DNA of 64,000 nucleotides from Rhizobiaceae bacterium CPCC 101076 (GTDB taxonomy: Bacteria; Pseudomonadota; Alphaproteobacteria; Rhizobiales; Methylopilaceae): NCBI GenBank assembly GCA_003347645.1, contig QDFX01000001.1:310001-374000 (forward strand), in the 5' to 3' direction. The notes beneath the pieces were generated by a model. The model saw nothing but the letters and a program-made list of their open reading frames with translations. It was not told the origin of the DNA and did no database searches. Positions 15,877 to 24,821 of this stretch are shown here, piece by piece. The position numbers and the translations under genes are program-made. Every line of letters begins with the position of its first letter. Position 1 is the first letter of the stretch.

Positions 15877-16818
15877 ATGCCCGATACCGTTTCCGGTCCG
15901 CTTAGCCCCACGCGCTCATTCCAGGGATTGATTCTCGCGCTCCAGACCTTCTGGGCGGAGCGGGGCTGCGTCATCCTGCAGCCCTACGATATGGAAGTCG
16001 GCGCGGGCACGTTCCATCCGGCGACGACGTTGCGGGCCCTGGGTCCGAAGCGGTGGAACGCCGCCTATGTCCAGCCGTCGCGGCGGCCGAAGGACGGGCG
16101 CTACGGCGAGAACCCGAACCGGTTCCAGCACTATTACCAGTTCCAGGTCATCCTGAAGCCGAACCCGCCGAACCTGCAGGAGCTCTATCTCGAATCGCTC
16201 GCCGCGATCGGCATCGATTCGAAGCTGCACGACATCCGCTTCGTCGAGGACGACTGGGAGAGCCCGACGCTCGGCGCCTGGGGGCTCGGCTGGGAGTGCT
16301 GGTGCGACGGCATGGAAGTGTCGCAGTTCACCTATTTCCAGCAGGTCGCCGGCGTGGAATGCACTCCGGTGTCGGGCGAGCTGACCTACGGCCTCGAGCG
16401 ACTGGCGATGTACCTGCAGGGCGTCGACAACGGTTTCGATTTGAATTTCAATGGCCTGGAAGGCGCCGATAAGGTCACTTATGGCGACGTTTTCAAGCAG
16501 GCCGAGGAAGAATACTCCCGGCACAATTTCGAATACGCCGACACGGAAATGCTGATGCAGCACTTCCGCGACGCGGAAAAGGAATGCCGTTCACTGCTCG
16601 AAAAGGGCGCGGCCGCGGGCGAGTACGACAAGGTCCACAAATGTGTCCTGCCCGCCTACGACCAGTGCATCAAGGCGAGCCATCGCTTCAACCTGCTGGA
16701 CGCACGCGGCGTGATCTCGGTCACCGAGCGTCAGAGCTACATCCTGCGGGTGCGTGAACTCGCGAAGGCGTGTGGCGAAGCCTGGCTGAGGACGGGTGAG
16801 GGCGGAGCCGCCGCGTGA
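15877..16818 (+). CDS. glyQ: Glycine-tRNA ligase alpha subunit
   Basis: GlyQ is the catalytic subunit of the alpha2beta2 bacterial glycyl-tRNA synthetase. The 313-residue product contains the class II signatures: [34 protein letters not shown], the motif 2 region [16 protein letters not shown] with the catalytic arginines, and the motif 3 region [12 protein letters not shown]. The start at 15877 gives the usual length; in-frame ATGs at 15838 and 15820 would add 13 or 19 extra residues. Its partner glyS lies 2.3 kb downstream on the same strand, separated by two genes. Confidence 0.97.
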   Translation: MPDTVSGPLSPTRSFQGLILALQTFWAERGCVILQPYDMEVGAGTFHPATTLRALGPKRWNAAYVQPSRRPKDGRYGENPNRFQHYYQFQVILKPNPPNLQELYLESLAAIGIDSKLHDIRFVEDDWESPTLGAWGLGWECWCDGMEVSQFTYFQQVAGVECTPVSGELTYGLERLAMYLQGVDNGFDLNFNGLEGADKVTYGDVFKQAEEEYSRHNFEYADTEMLMQHFRDAEKECRSLLEKGAAAGEYDKVHKCVLPAYDQCIKASHRFNLLDARGVISVTERQSYILRVRELAKACGEAWLRTGEGGAAA

Positions 16819-17411
16819 TGCAGCCGAAGACGCTTTTGCAGCTCTCCAACTCAAATCCCGGCGCCGGCAGTCTGCTCGACAGCGTGCTCGTCGTCGTCGA
16901 TGCGCAGAACGAGTACGTCACCGGCCAGGTGCCGCTCGTCGGTGTCGATGCAGCACTCGACCGCATCGCCGAGTTGCTGGAGGCCGCGCGTTTCCTGCAA
17001 GCGCCGATCATCCATATCCAGCATGTCGGGCAGGCGGGAAAACTGTTCGACCCGGAGACGGACGGCTTCAAGTTCGCCGAGAGGGCGGCACCGGTCGGCG
17101 CTGAGTCGGTTGCGAAGAAGAAGCTGCCGAACGCCTTCGTCGACACTCATCTGCGCGACCGCATCGTCAACAAGGGTCGGAAATCGATCCTCCTCGCCGG
17201 TTTCATGACGCATTTGTGCATCTCGACGACGGCCCGTGTCGCGCTCGATTTCGGCATCCGGGCGACAGTGATTGCCGATGCGACCGCGACCCGCGATCTG
17301 CCAGATCCGATGGGCGGACCGCCGATCCCGGCGGCCGAGGTTCAGCGCGCGAGTCTCGCCGCGCTGGCCGATCGCTTCGCCGCGATCGCCCTGACCAAGG
17401 ATATCGCCTGA
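16818..17411 (+). CDS. Isochorismatase-family cysteine hydrolase
   Basis: This 197-residue protein has the isochorismatase fold and the catalytic set of amidase-type members: Asp in LVVVDAQNEY, Lys in KKKLPNAFVDT and Cys in AGFMTHLCISTTAR. These residues suit nicotinamidase- or ureido-type amide hydrolysis rather than true isochorismatase activity. Its ATG overlaps the glyQ stop (GTGATG), so the two are translationally coupled. The substrate is unknown. It converges on the GGDEF/EAL gene, with three bases between stops. Confidence 0.9.
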   Translation: MQPKTLLQLSNSNPGAGSLLDSVLVVVDAQNEYVTGQVPLVGVDAALDRIAELLEAARFLQAPIIHIQHVGQAGKLFDPETDGFKFAERAAPVGAESVAKKKLPNAFVDTHLRDRIVNKGRKSILLAGFMTHLCISTTARVALDFGIRATVIADATATRDLPDPMGGPPIPAAEVQRASLAALADRFAAIALTKDIA

Positions 17412-17414
17412 GCG

Positions 17415-19007
17415 TCAGGCGCTCGCGAGCAGCGGCGTGCGGGAACTGACGAGCTTGCTCGCCTCGCCGGATGTGAGGCCGCGGCCAAACAGATCGCCTT
17501 GGCCCTCGATCAGGCCCTCGCTCTTCAGCTTGTCGCGCTGCTCGGACTGGCCGATGCCGCTGGCGCTGATCGCGATGCCGAGACCCTTGCCCATTCCGAG
17601 GATGGTCTTCACCACGACGGCGCTGTTCGGGTTCTGGTCGAGATCCTGGATGAAGCTGCGGTCGATCTTCAGCTTGTCGAAGTGCAAATCCCGCAGGTGC
17701 CAGATCGAGGCATAGCTCGTGCCGAAATCGGCGAGCGCCAGCTTGATCCCGGCCTCGCGCAGCGGCGCGAGCAGGCGGCGGCTTTCCTTCATGTTCCGCA
17801 TCAGGGCGGCCTCGCCGATGGCGATTTCCAGCCGGGCAGGGCGGAAGCGCGTGTCGCCGAGAATGCCGAGGATACGCAGCGGCAGGCCGTGATCGCGCAT
17901 CACAGCGTCGGCCAGACGGAACGAGAGGATCGTGGTGTCCGGCCAGGAGAGCGCGTCGAGGCAGGCGCGACGCAGGAGCTGGTCCGTCAGTTCGCGGATC
18001 AATCCGGAATCCTCGGCAACCGGCAGGAAGCGCTGCGAGCCGATCTCGCCGAGATAGGGATGCCGCCAGTGCGGCACGACTTCGAAGCCCGTGATCTTGT
18101 TCGTCGTGAGATCGACGTTCGGCTGGTAGACCGGGACGATGCCGCTGGAGGCGAGCGCCTCGCGCAGTTCGGTCTCGACGAAGGCGCGCTCGTGCATGCG
18201 CGCGTCCATCGCCTCCTCGAAGAAGGACAGGAAGGACGTGCCCTCAGCCTTGGCGCGATAGAGCGCGACGTCCGCCTTGCGGATCAGTTCGGCCCGATCG
18301 GTGCCGTCCTTCGGCGCGATCGCGACGCCGATGCCGGTGCCGACGCGATGCTCGCCGGTGCGAGTGCGGATCGGCTGGTCGAGCAACGCGATGATGCGGC
18401 GGCCGATGCTGGCGGCGGCGTTGGCGCCATCGATGTCCTTGGCGACGACCGCGAATTCATCGCCGCCGAGACGCGCGATCTCTGCCTGGCCGGAGAGTTC
18501 GCGATTGAGCGCCTTGCCGATCTCGATCAGGAGCTCGTCGCCCGCCGGGTGGCCGTGGACGTCGTTGACCGCCTTAAAGGAGTTGAGGTCGAGCAGCATG
18601 ACGGCGTGGACGTTGTCGCCGCGCGGCGGCTCCGCGAGTGCTGCATCGACCAGTTCCAGGAAGTTTCGGCGGTTCGGAAGGCCGGTCAGCGGATCATGAA
18701 AGGCGAGGTCCAGCGCATAGCGCTCGGCGGCCTCGCGGCGGCGGATTTCCAGCTTCTGCAGATAGAGGCGGCGGCCGGCGAAGGCGAGGAGGCTGACCAC
18801 GAGCAGGCCGGTGATCAGCAGGATCTCCTCGATCTCCAACATGTCCTGAAGCGGAGACCGGTCGCGGAAATGTTGGAGCAGGTCGACTTCCAGGCCGACG
18901 AGTACGAGGGCGGTGAGCCCAGCAAAAACGAGGAATGCCATGACGATCATAAACACTCTTGAACTCAGCACCGTATTGAAGGTGGCAATGAAAGGTCGCT
19001 GAGGCAT
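17415..19007 (-). CDS. Membrane GGDEF protein with degenerate EAL domain
   Basis: This 530-residue protein has two membrane helices (about residues 18-39 and 61-79), a coiled linker, a GGDEF domain (about 98-260) with intact RLGGDEF at 179-185, and an EAL-like domain (about 275-520). The diguanylate cyclase site looks functional, making c-di-GMP from GTP; the RxxD inhibitory site before GGDEF is absent ([10 protein letters not shown]). The EAL domain has lost key residues: the signature reads FEVV, the metal-binding Asn is replaced (LSFRLAD), DDFG reads ADFG and AEGVE reads SASGIG, so phosphodiesterase activity is unlikely. It may instead bind c-di-GMP or a partner. The start at 19007 replaces a longer TTG-initiated frame. 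Confidence 0.9.
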   Translation of the reverse strand: MPQRPFIATFNTVLSSRVFMIVMAFLVFAGLTALVLVGLEVDLLQHFRDRSPLQDMLEIEEILLITGLLVVSLLAFAGRRLYLQKLEIRRREAAERYALDLAFHDPLTGLPNRRNFLELVDAALAEPPRGDNVHAVMLLDLNSFKAVNDVHGHPAGDELLIEIGKALNRELSGQAEIARLGGDEFAVVAKDIDGANAAASIGRRIIALLDQPIRTRTGEHRVGTGIGVAIAPKDGTDRAELIRKADVALYRAKAEGTSFLSFFEEAMDARMHERAFVETELREALASSGIVPVYQPNVDLTTNKITGFEVVPHWRHPYLGEIGSQRFLPVAEDSGLIRELTDQLLRRACLDALSWPDTTILSFRLADAVMRDHGLPLRILGILGDTRFRPARLEIAIGEAALMRNMKESRRLLAPLREAGIKLALADFGTSYASIWHLRDLHFDKLKIDRSFIQDLDQNPNSAVVVKTILGMGKGLGIAISASGIGQSEQRDKLKSEGLIEGQGDLFGRGLTSGEASKLVSSRTPLLASA

Positions 19008-19142
19008 TGCCTGAAATCCGTTCTCCCTCCACTGGTTACGGTCGAAACTCTGATAAACCGTGAACTTGCGGATCACGTTCGACCACAACCGCGCGGGTCT
19101 TCCGCTCGACAGGCCGCGCGACGCTCTGTATCCCTCCCGGCC

Positions 19143-21221
19143 ATGCCTGACCTTCTGCTCGAACTCCTCTCCGAAGAAATCCCCGCCCGCATGCAGGCGC
19201 GCGCCGCCGACGACCTGAAAAAGCTCGTCACCGACGCGCTGGTCGAAGCCGGCCTGACCTATGAGGGTGCCAAGGCCTTTGCGACGCCACGCCGCCTGGC
19301 ACTGACGGTGCAGGGACTGCCGGGCAGGGCGCCCGACCGCAAGGAAGAGCGCAAGGGCCCGCGCGTCGGCGCGCCGGAACAGGCGCTCTCAGGCTTCCTG
19401 AAAGCCGCCGGTCTGTCGTCGATCAACCAGGCCAGGGTGCAGCACGACCCGAAGGGCGATTTCTACATCGCCATCACCGAGAAGCCGGGTCGTGCGACGC
19501 CCGAGATCGTCGCCGAGATTGTCCCCGCCACGATCCGCGCATTCCCCTGGCCGAAGAGCATGAAATGGGGTTCGGGAACGCTCCGCTGGGTTCGGCCGCT
19601 GCAGAGCATCGTCTGCACGTTCGGCACTCATAACGAGGACCCCGAGATCGTGCCGTTCGACGTCGACGGCATCGCCTCCGGCAACGTCACGCAGGGTCAT
19701 CGCTTCCTCGCCCCGGGCGAGATCACGGTGAAGCGCTTCGACGATTACGTGCCGTCGCTGGAGAAGGCGAAGATCGTCCTCGATCCCGAGCGCCGCCGGG
19801 AGATCATCCTCGCCGACGCGCGCGATCTGGCGCTCGCCAACGGCCTCGAACTGGTCGAGGACGAGGCGCTGCTGCACGAGGTCTCCGGCCTCGTCGAATG
19901 GCCGGTCGTACTGACGGGCGATTTCGACGAAAGCTTTCTCGACGTGCCGGACGAGGTCATCCGCACCACGATCCGCGCCAACCAGAAATGCTTCGTCCTC
20001 AAGAAGGGCGAGAGGCTGGCCAACAAGTTCATCTTGATCTCGAACATCGAGGCGTCGGATGGCGGCAAGGCGGTGGTCGCTGGCAATCAGCGTGTGGTTC
20101 GCGCGCGTCTGTCGGACGCGAAGTTCTTCTGGGAGACCGACAAGAAGGTCCCGCTGGAGGAGCGCGCGAAGAAGCTCGAAAGCATCGTCTTCCACGAAAA
20201 GCTCGGCACCCAGCATGAGCGCGTCGAGCGCATCGCCAAACTCGCCCGCGAGATCGCGCCGCTCGTCGGCGCCGATCCGGACAAGGCCGAACGCGCCGCG
20301 CGCCTGGCGAAAGCCGATCTCGTCACGGAGACGGTAGGTGAGTTCCCCGAAGTTCAGGGCCTAACTGGCCACAAGCTGGCGCTGCTGCAGGGCGAGGACG
20401 ATTCCGTCGCCGCCGCGATCGAGGAGCATTACAAGCCGGCGGGCCTCGGCGACCGCGTGCCTACGCGGCCGGTGTCGATCGCAGTCGCTCTGGCCGACAA
20501 GCTCGACACGCTGGTCGGCTTCTGGGCGATCGACGAGAAGCCGACCGGCTCCAAGGATCCTTTCGCGCTGCGCCGTGCAGCTCTCGGCGTGATCCGCATC
20601 GTTCTCGACAACGCACTTCGCGCAAACCTTCTGACGGTCATCGATCTCGTTCTCGACGGTTTCCTCAAGATCGATGCGAAAGCCGGCCTTTCGCCTGACC
20701 TCCTCGCTTTCTTCGCCGACCGCCTGAAAGTTCAGCTTCGCGAGCAAGGCGCGCGCCACGATCTCGTCGATGCCGTCTTCTCGCTCGGCAATCAGGACGA
20801 TCTCGTCCTCATCGTCCGCCGCGTCGAGGCGCTGGCCGCCTTCCTCGGCACCGACGATGGCAAGAACCTCCTCGCCGGCTACAAGCGCGCCACAAACATC
20901 CTTCGTATCGAGGAGAAGAAGGACGGCGAGGGCGCGTTCGACGCCGCGCCGGATCCGAGCCTCGTCCGCGAGGTCGAGGAAAGCGATCTGATCGTCGCTC
21001 TGGAACGTGCCGAGACGGCCGCGCTCGACGCCGTCCACCGCGAGGCGTTCGAGGAAGCGATGCAGGCGCTGTCGGAGCTCCGCGCCCCGGTCGACGCCTT
21101 CTTCGACAAGGTGACGGTCAACGCCGACCAGCCGGCGCTGCGCCACAACAGGCTGAAGCTGCTGGCCAAGCTCCGCGCCGCAACCCGCGCCGTGGCGGAC
21201 TTCTCGAAGATCGAGGGGTGA
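19143..21221 (+). CDS. glyS: Glycine-tRNA ligase beta subunit
   Basis: GlyS binds tRNA and supports glycylation together with GlyQ. The 692-residue protein starts [18 protein letters not shown], the conserved family N-terminus, and has [35 protein letters not shown], an HD-like central region, and the C-terminal DALR-type anticodon-binding end ([25 protein letters not shown]). Length is normal. It is read from a promoter separate from glyQ or by read-through across two genes. Its stop lies two bases before the left inverted element of the DUF559 cassette. Confidence 0.98.
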   Translation: MPDLLLELLSEEIPARMQARAADDLKKLVTDALVEAGLTYEGAKAFATPRRLALTVQGLPGRAPDRKEERKGPRVGAPEQALSGFLKAAGLSSINQARVQHDPKGDFYIAITEKPGRATPEIVAEIVPATIRAFPWPKSMKWGSGTLRWVRPLQSIVCTFGTHNEDPEIVPFDVDGIASGNVTQGHRFLAPGEITVKRFDDYVPSLEKAKIVLDPERRREIILADARDLALANGLELVEDEALLHEVSGLVEWPVVLTGDFDESFLDVPDEVIRTTIRANQKCFVLKKGERLANKFILISNIEASDGGKAVVAGNQRVVRARLSDAKFFWETDKKVPLEERAKKLESIVFHEKLGTQHERVERIAKLAREIAPLVGADPDKAERAARLAKADLVTETVGEFPEVQGLTGHKLALLQGEDDSVAAAIEEHYKPAGLGDRVPTRPVSIAVALADKLDTLVGFWAIDEKPTGSKDPFALRRAALGVIRIVLDNALRANLLTVIDLVLDGFLKIDAKAGLSPDLLAFFADRLKVQLREQGARHDLVDAVFSLGNQDDLVLIVRRVEALAAFLGTDDGKNLLAGYKRATNILRIEEKKDGEGAFDAAPDPSLVREVEESDLIVALERAETAALDAVHREAFEEAMQALSELRAPVDAFFDKVTVNADQPALRHNRLKLLAKLRAATRAVADFSKIEG

Positions 21222-21223
21222 TG

Positions 21224-21288
21224 CCTTCTCCCCTACGAGGGAGAAGGTCGACTCGTGATCGCAGATCACGAGCGGGTTGAGGGGGACG
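21224..21288 (+). repeat. Left copy of 65-bp twin-hairpin element
   Basis: The element consists of hairpin A (CCTTCTCCC ... GGGAGAAGG, 9-bp stem), the spacer TCGA, hairpin B (CTCGTGATC-GCA-GATCACGAG, 9-bp stem) and the tail CGGGTTGAGGGGGACG. The reverse-complemented copy at 21653-21717 has the same length; their hairpin B stems differ in most positions but remain perfectly paired. The stop codon of the DUF559 gene lies inside this copy. Confidence 0.85.
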
Positions 21289-21664
21289 TCTCGGCGGAAT
21301 TCAGCGCTTCGAGCCTGCCGAGCAGATCGATCAGAACTCCCTCGCCATTCTGAAGAATATCGTTGTTCCAGTAGCGGACGACTTCATATCCAGACAGACG
21401 AAACCAACGATCGCGGGCGTCCTCGGTCGCGGATTCGGCATGCTGACCGCCATCCGCTTCCAGAACGATCTTCGGTCGTTGGCAGATGAAGTCCGCGATG
21501 AACGGTCCGATCGGCATTTGCCGTCGAAACTTGAAACCGGCCAGCCTCCGATCGCGCAGCGGAAGCCATAGTTTCTGTTCGGCAAGGGTCGGCTCGCGCC
21601 GCATTTTCCTGGCGCGCTTGAGTGTTTTCGGTGGGCGCTGATCTTGTGGCACCGTCCCCCTCAT
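21266..21664 (-). CDS. DUF559 (Vsr-like) endonuclease-fold protein
   Basis: This 132-residue protein has the DUF559 core of the PD-(D/E)xK/Vsr-like fold: TLAEQKLWLPLRDRRLAGFKF, PIGPFIADFICQRPKIV, LEADGGQH and RWFRLSGYEVVRYWNNDIL. Probable active-site residues are D58, E69, D71 and nearby Q/H. Vsr relatives nick DNA at mismatches, but DUF559 itself has no established activity. The first four codons (MRGT) come from the right flanking element and the last residues (SPSTRS) from the left, so both ends of the protein are element-encoded. No clear Shine-Dalgarno sequence is seen. Confidence 0.85.
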   Translation of the reverse strand: MRGTVPQDQRPPKTLKRARKMRREPTLAEQKLWLPLRDRRLAGFKFRRQMPIGPFIADFICQRPKIVLEADGGQHAESATEDARDRWFRLSGYEVVRYWNNDILQNGEGVLIDLLGRLEALNSAETSPSTRS

Positions 21665-21717
21665 CCCGCTCGCTGCGTATCGCAGCGAGTCGACCTTCTC
21701 CCTCGTCGGGGAGAAGG
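21653..21717 (-). repeat. Right (inverted) copy of 65-bp twin-hairpin element
   Basis: Read on the minus strand this copy matches the left copy along all 65 positions except one loop base of hairpin A, one tail base and the interior of hairpin B, which here is CTCGCTGCG-ATA-CGCAGCGAG. The B-stem differences are compensatory, keeping nine base pairs. The ATG of the DUF559 gene lies in the GATGAGGGGGACG tail. Confidence 0.85.
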
Positions 21718-21732
21718 TCTCAGCGCCTCACA

Positions 21733-23418
21733 TCACGCCGCCCGAATGCCGCTGATGAAGCCGTCGATCGTGGTCTGAAGGCCGTTGGCATTGCGCGCCA
21801 GTTCGCGCGCCGCGGTCAGCACCTGTGATGCGCCGCTGCCGGCGGCTTCAGCGTGTTCGCGGACCTCGGCGAGGCTCGACGTCACCGTGTCGGTGCCGTT
21901 CGCGGCCTCCGCGACGTTGCGGGCGATTTCCTGCGTCGCCGACTGCTGCTGCTGGACGGCGATCGAGACCGAGGCCGCCGCCTCGTGCATCTGCTCGATC
22001 GCGGCGCCGATCTCGCGGATCGTGTCGACGACCGCGGCCGTCGCCTGCTGCAGGTTCGCCACCTGTCCGGCGATTTCGTCGGTCGCCTTGGCGGTCTGTC
22101 CGGCGAGGCTCTTCACCTCCTGCGCGACGACCGCGAAGCCCCTGCCGGCCTCGCCCGCGCGAGCGGCCTCGATCGTGGCGTTGAGGGCGAGGAGGTTGGT
22201 CTGGCCGGCGATGTCGGTGATGAGACGGACGACGTCGTCGATCTTCTGGGCGCCATCGGCAAGCAGCTTCACATCGGAATCGGTGCGGTGGACGCGCTCG
22301 ACAGCCGCCTGGGCGAGGCGCGCGGTCTCGGACACGCGATGACCGATCTCCGACGCGCTGGAGGCCAGTTCCTCAGTCGCGCCAGCGACGGTCTGCACGT
22401 TCTCGGAGGTGTGGGACGCGGTGCCGGCCAGTGAGACCGTCTCGCGGCTCGTCGCGTCGGCCGAGGTCGACATGGTCGCGGCGGTCGCTTCGAGCTCGAC
22501 AGCCGCCGCCGAGAGGGCGCCGATCATGTCGCCGACCTTCGAGGTGAAGCTGGTGGCGAGCTCCGCCATCATCTCTTTCTTCTCCGCCTCGGTCTCGGCC
22601 TCGCGGGCCTTGGCCTCGTTCTCAAGGCGCCTGGCCTCGATCAGGCCGTCCTTGAACACCTGCAGAGCGCGGGTCATCTGGCCGATCTCGTCGCGGCGGC
22701 TGGTGTCGCCGACTTCCGTATCGAGTTCGCCCTCGGCGAGCTTGTTCATCGCGTTCGTCAGCTGGTGGACCGGGCGGATGATGCCGTAGCGGGCGACGAG
22801 CACGCTGACGAGTGCGCCGAGCAGGACACCGCCGAGCGCCGTCAGCGCCTGCAGCAGCATCGAGCGGTCGCCGGCCGCGAACGCCGCCTCGCGCTGGTCG
22901 TTGAGCGCCTTGGCCGAGTAGGTCGAGTATTCCTTGACCCGGTCGGTCACGGCCTTCTGCTGGTCGAGCGCCTTGTTGAGCGCGCCGATCATCGCCGTCT
23001 GGTTTGCCATGCCCGACGCCTTGGCGACCCGCAGCATCCACTGGATGGATTCGAAATAGGTGCCGAGCGAGTCGCGGACGTTCTTGAGAAGCCCGATTTC
23101 GTTCGCGTCCGCCGTCGATTCGAGCTTGGGGAAGCGTGCCAGCATCTCGCCCATGCGCTTGTCGGCCTCGGTCTGGAAGTCCGCCGATTTGTCCGGGCGC
23201 GAAGCGAGTTGATAGGTCATGCGGCTGATCGCGATGATGTCTACGCGGAGGTCCATCGCCTCGCGTGCGGATTCTTCCTTCGTGCCGACGAGTCGCATCG
23301 CCTCCTGCGAGGCGATGATCTGACGGCTGCCGACGAGCGCGATCACGCCCGCGGTCACGCTCATGACCAGCACGACCGCAGCGATTTTCTTCAGAATGGA
23401 GATGTTTTTGAAAGTCAT
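21733..23418 (-). CDS. Methyl-accepting chemotaxis protein
   Basis: This 561-residue receptor has a first membrane helix (about 8-30), a periplasmic helical-bundle sensor (about 35-190), a second helix (about 190-212), a HAMP domain ([21 protein letters not shown]) and a long coiled-coil signalling domain. The hairpin tip [20 protein letters not shown] with [15 protein letters not shown] binds CheA and CheW. Flanking Glu/Gln-rich helices would be the methylation sites. The ligand is unknown. There is no C-terminal CheR-tether pentapeptide. The gene stands alone and diverges from the radical SAM gene; no che genes are in the window. Confidence 0.96.
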   Translation of the reverse strand: MTFKNISILKKIAAVVLVMSVTAGVIALVGSRQIIASQEAMRLVGTKEESAREAMDLRVDIIAISRMTYQLASRPDKSADFQTEADKRMGEMLARFPKLESTADANEIGLLKNVRDSLGTYFESIQWMLRVAKASGMANQTAMIGALNKALDQQKAVTDRVKEYSTYSAKALNDQREAAFAAGDRSMLLQALTALGGVLLGALVSVLVARYGIIRPVHQLTNAMNKLAEGELDTEVGDTSRRDEIGQMTRALQVFKDGLIEARRLENEAKAREAETEAEKKEMMAELATSFTSKVGDMIGALSAAAVELEATAATMSTSADATSRETVSLAGTASHTSENVQTVAGATEELASSASEIGHRVSETARLAQAAVERVHRTDSDVKLLADGAQKIDDVVRLITDIAGQTNLLALNATIEAARAGEAGRGFAVVAQEVKSLAGQTAKATDEIAGQVANLQQATAAVVDTIREIGAAIEQMHEAAASVSIAVQQQQSATQEIARNVAEAANGTDTVTSSLAEVREHAEAAGSGASQVLTAARELARNANGLQTTIDGFISGIRAA

Positions 23419-23597
23419 CGTCCCGACCCCTTTGACCTTCGAGGAGACGCCATTCCCGCCAGGCGCCTGATGTCGCTGGGCAAGCTATCGAATTGTGCTG
23501 AATCAAGAGTGAAGTCGGGTGCTCGGTTCACGAAATCGTTTTGCTCTTTCGATTGCAGAACAAATAAAGAACATTATAAGCCATCGACGAGGGTTCG

Positions 23598-24821
23598 ATG
23601 GACATCCGACGCAAGCTTGAAATTCTCGCCGACGCCGCGAAATACGACGCCTCCTGCGCATCGAGCGGCACCGAGAAGCGTGATTCGAAGGGCAAGGCCG
23701 GCATCGGCTCGACCGAGGGAATGGGCATCTGCCATTCCTACGCGCCGGACGGCCGCTGCATTTCGCTGCTCAAGATCCTGATGACGAACGCCTGCGCGTT
23801 CGACTGCCTCTATTGCGTCAACCGCGCCTCGTCGAACGTGCCGCGCGCCCGCTTCACGGTGGAGGAGATCGTCCGGCTGACGCTCGATTTCTACCGGCGG
23901 AATTACATCGAAGGCCTGTTCCTCTCGTCGGGCATCATCCGCTCGCCCGACTACACGATGGAGAAGATCGTCGAGGTCGCGCGGCGGCTGCGCGAGGAGC
24001 ACGGCTTTCGCGGCTACATCCATCTGAAGACGATCCCTGATGCCGATGAGCGCCTGCTCGCGGATGCCGGCAGATGGGCCGACCGGCTGTCGATCAACAT
24101 CGAACTGCCGAGCGAGGAGAGCGTCACCCGTTTCGCGCCGGAAAAGGATGTCCGCGCCATCCGCCTCTCGATGGGCCGGATGCGCGTGAAGATCGAGGAG
24201 GCGGCGAGCGAGAAGAAAGCTCCCAAATTCGCCCCGGCCGGTCAGTCGACGCAGATGATCGTCGGCGCCGATGCCGCGACCGATAGCGACATCCTGAAGA
24301 CGAGCGCAAATCTCTACGGCTCCTACGGCCTCAAGCGCGTCTATTATTCGGCCTTCAGCCCAATCCCGGATGCGTCATCCGCTCTGCCGCTCGCAGCCCC
24401 ACCTTTGATGCGGGAGCATCGGCTCTATCAGGGCGACTGGCTGATGCGCTTCTACGGCTTCGATGTCGGCGAAATGTTTTCGGGTACGGCCGGCATGCTG
24501 CCGCTCGACATGGACCCGAAGCTCGCCTGGGCGCTCCGCCACCGTGACCGCTTTCCGCTCGATGTGAACACGGCGAGCCGCGAAGAATTGCTGCGCGTGC
24601 CGGGCTTCGGCATCAAGACGGTCGACCGCATCCTGACCGTTCGCAGGGTCCGCGCCATCCGGGCGGACGATCTCGGCCGGCTGCGGGTGCCGTTGAAGAC
24701 GGCGCTTCCGTTCATTGTCCTTCCCGACCACCGGCCGACCCGGTTGATCGATCGGAGCGATCTTCATCGCCTGGTGAAACCCGAACCCGCCCAGCTCTCG
24801 TTCTTCGGTAATGCCGCTTAG
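23598..24821 (+). CDS. Putative DNA modification/repair radical SAM protein
   Basis: This 407-residue protein is of the type annotated as putative DNA modification/repair radical SAM protein (TIGR03916-like). The cluster motif is CX3CX2C at C66, C70 and C73 (NACAFDCLYCVNR), within the N-terminal barrel; LSSGIIRSPDYTMEKIVE and IELPSEESV follow. The C-terminal part has a helix-hairpin-helix (about 315-345: NTASREELLRVPGFGIKTVD), a non-specific DNA-binding element. GAGGG stands just before the ATG. Its last 11 bases overlap the start of the UDG-fusion gene, so the two are translationally coupled. The reaction is unknown; a role on damaged or modified bases is inferred from the HhH and the partner. 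Confidence 0.93.
   Translation: MDIRRKLEILADAAKYDASCASSGTEKRDSKGKAGIGSTEGMGICHSYAPDGRCISLLKILMTNACAFDCLYCVNRASSNVPRARFTVEEIVRLTLDFYRRNYIEGLFLSSGIIRSPDYTMEKIVEVARRLREEHGFRGYIHLKTIPDADERLLADAGRWADRLSINIELPSEESVTRFAPEKDVRAIRLSMGRMRVKIEEAASEKKAPKFAPAGQSTQMIVGADAATDSDILKTSANLYGSYGLKRVYYSAFSPIPDASSALPLAAPPLMREHRLYQGDWLMRFYGFDVGEMFSGTAGMLPLDMDPKLAWALRHRDRFPLDVNTASREELLRVPGFGIKTVDRILTVRRVRAIRADDLGRLRVPLKTALPFIVLPDHRPTRLIDRSDLHRLVKPEPAQLSFFGNAA

Larger units (their letters stand above)
21224..21717. mobile_element. Candidate cassette: DUF559 gene between inverted 65-bp elements
   Basis: Two 65-bp twin-hairpin elements in inverted orientation bracket one nuclease-like gene and fill the whole space between the convergent genes glyS and the chemoreceptor: the cassette starts two bases after the glyS stop and ends 15 bases before the receptor stop. 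The gene starts in the right element and stops in the left one. This compact form recalls REP-associated units. Mobility is an inference: no target-site duplication or empty site can be checked in a single sequence. Confidence 0.45.

Noticed and set aside
17499..18962. A 487-codon plus-strand frame antisense to the GGDEF/EAL gene
   Set aside because: Its composition (Glu/Val/Asp/Arg-rich, no hydrophobic core) mirrors the codon bias of the real gene; no motif or ribosome site was found.
21224..21717. CRISPR-like or integron-like array
   Set aside because: There are only two copies, in inverted rather than direct orientation, with a protein gene between them and no spacers or integrase.
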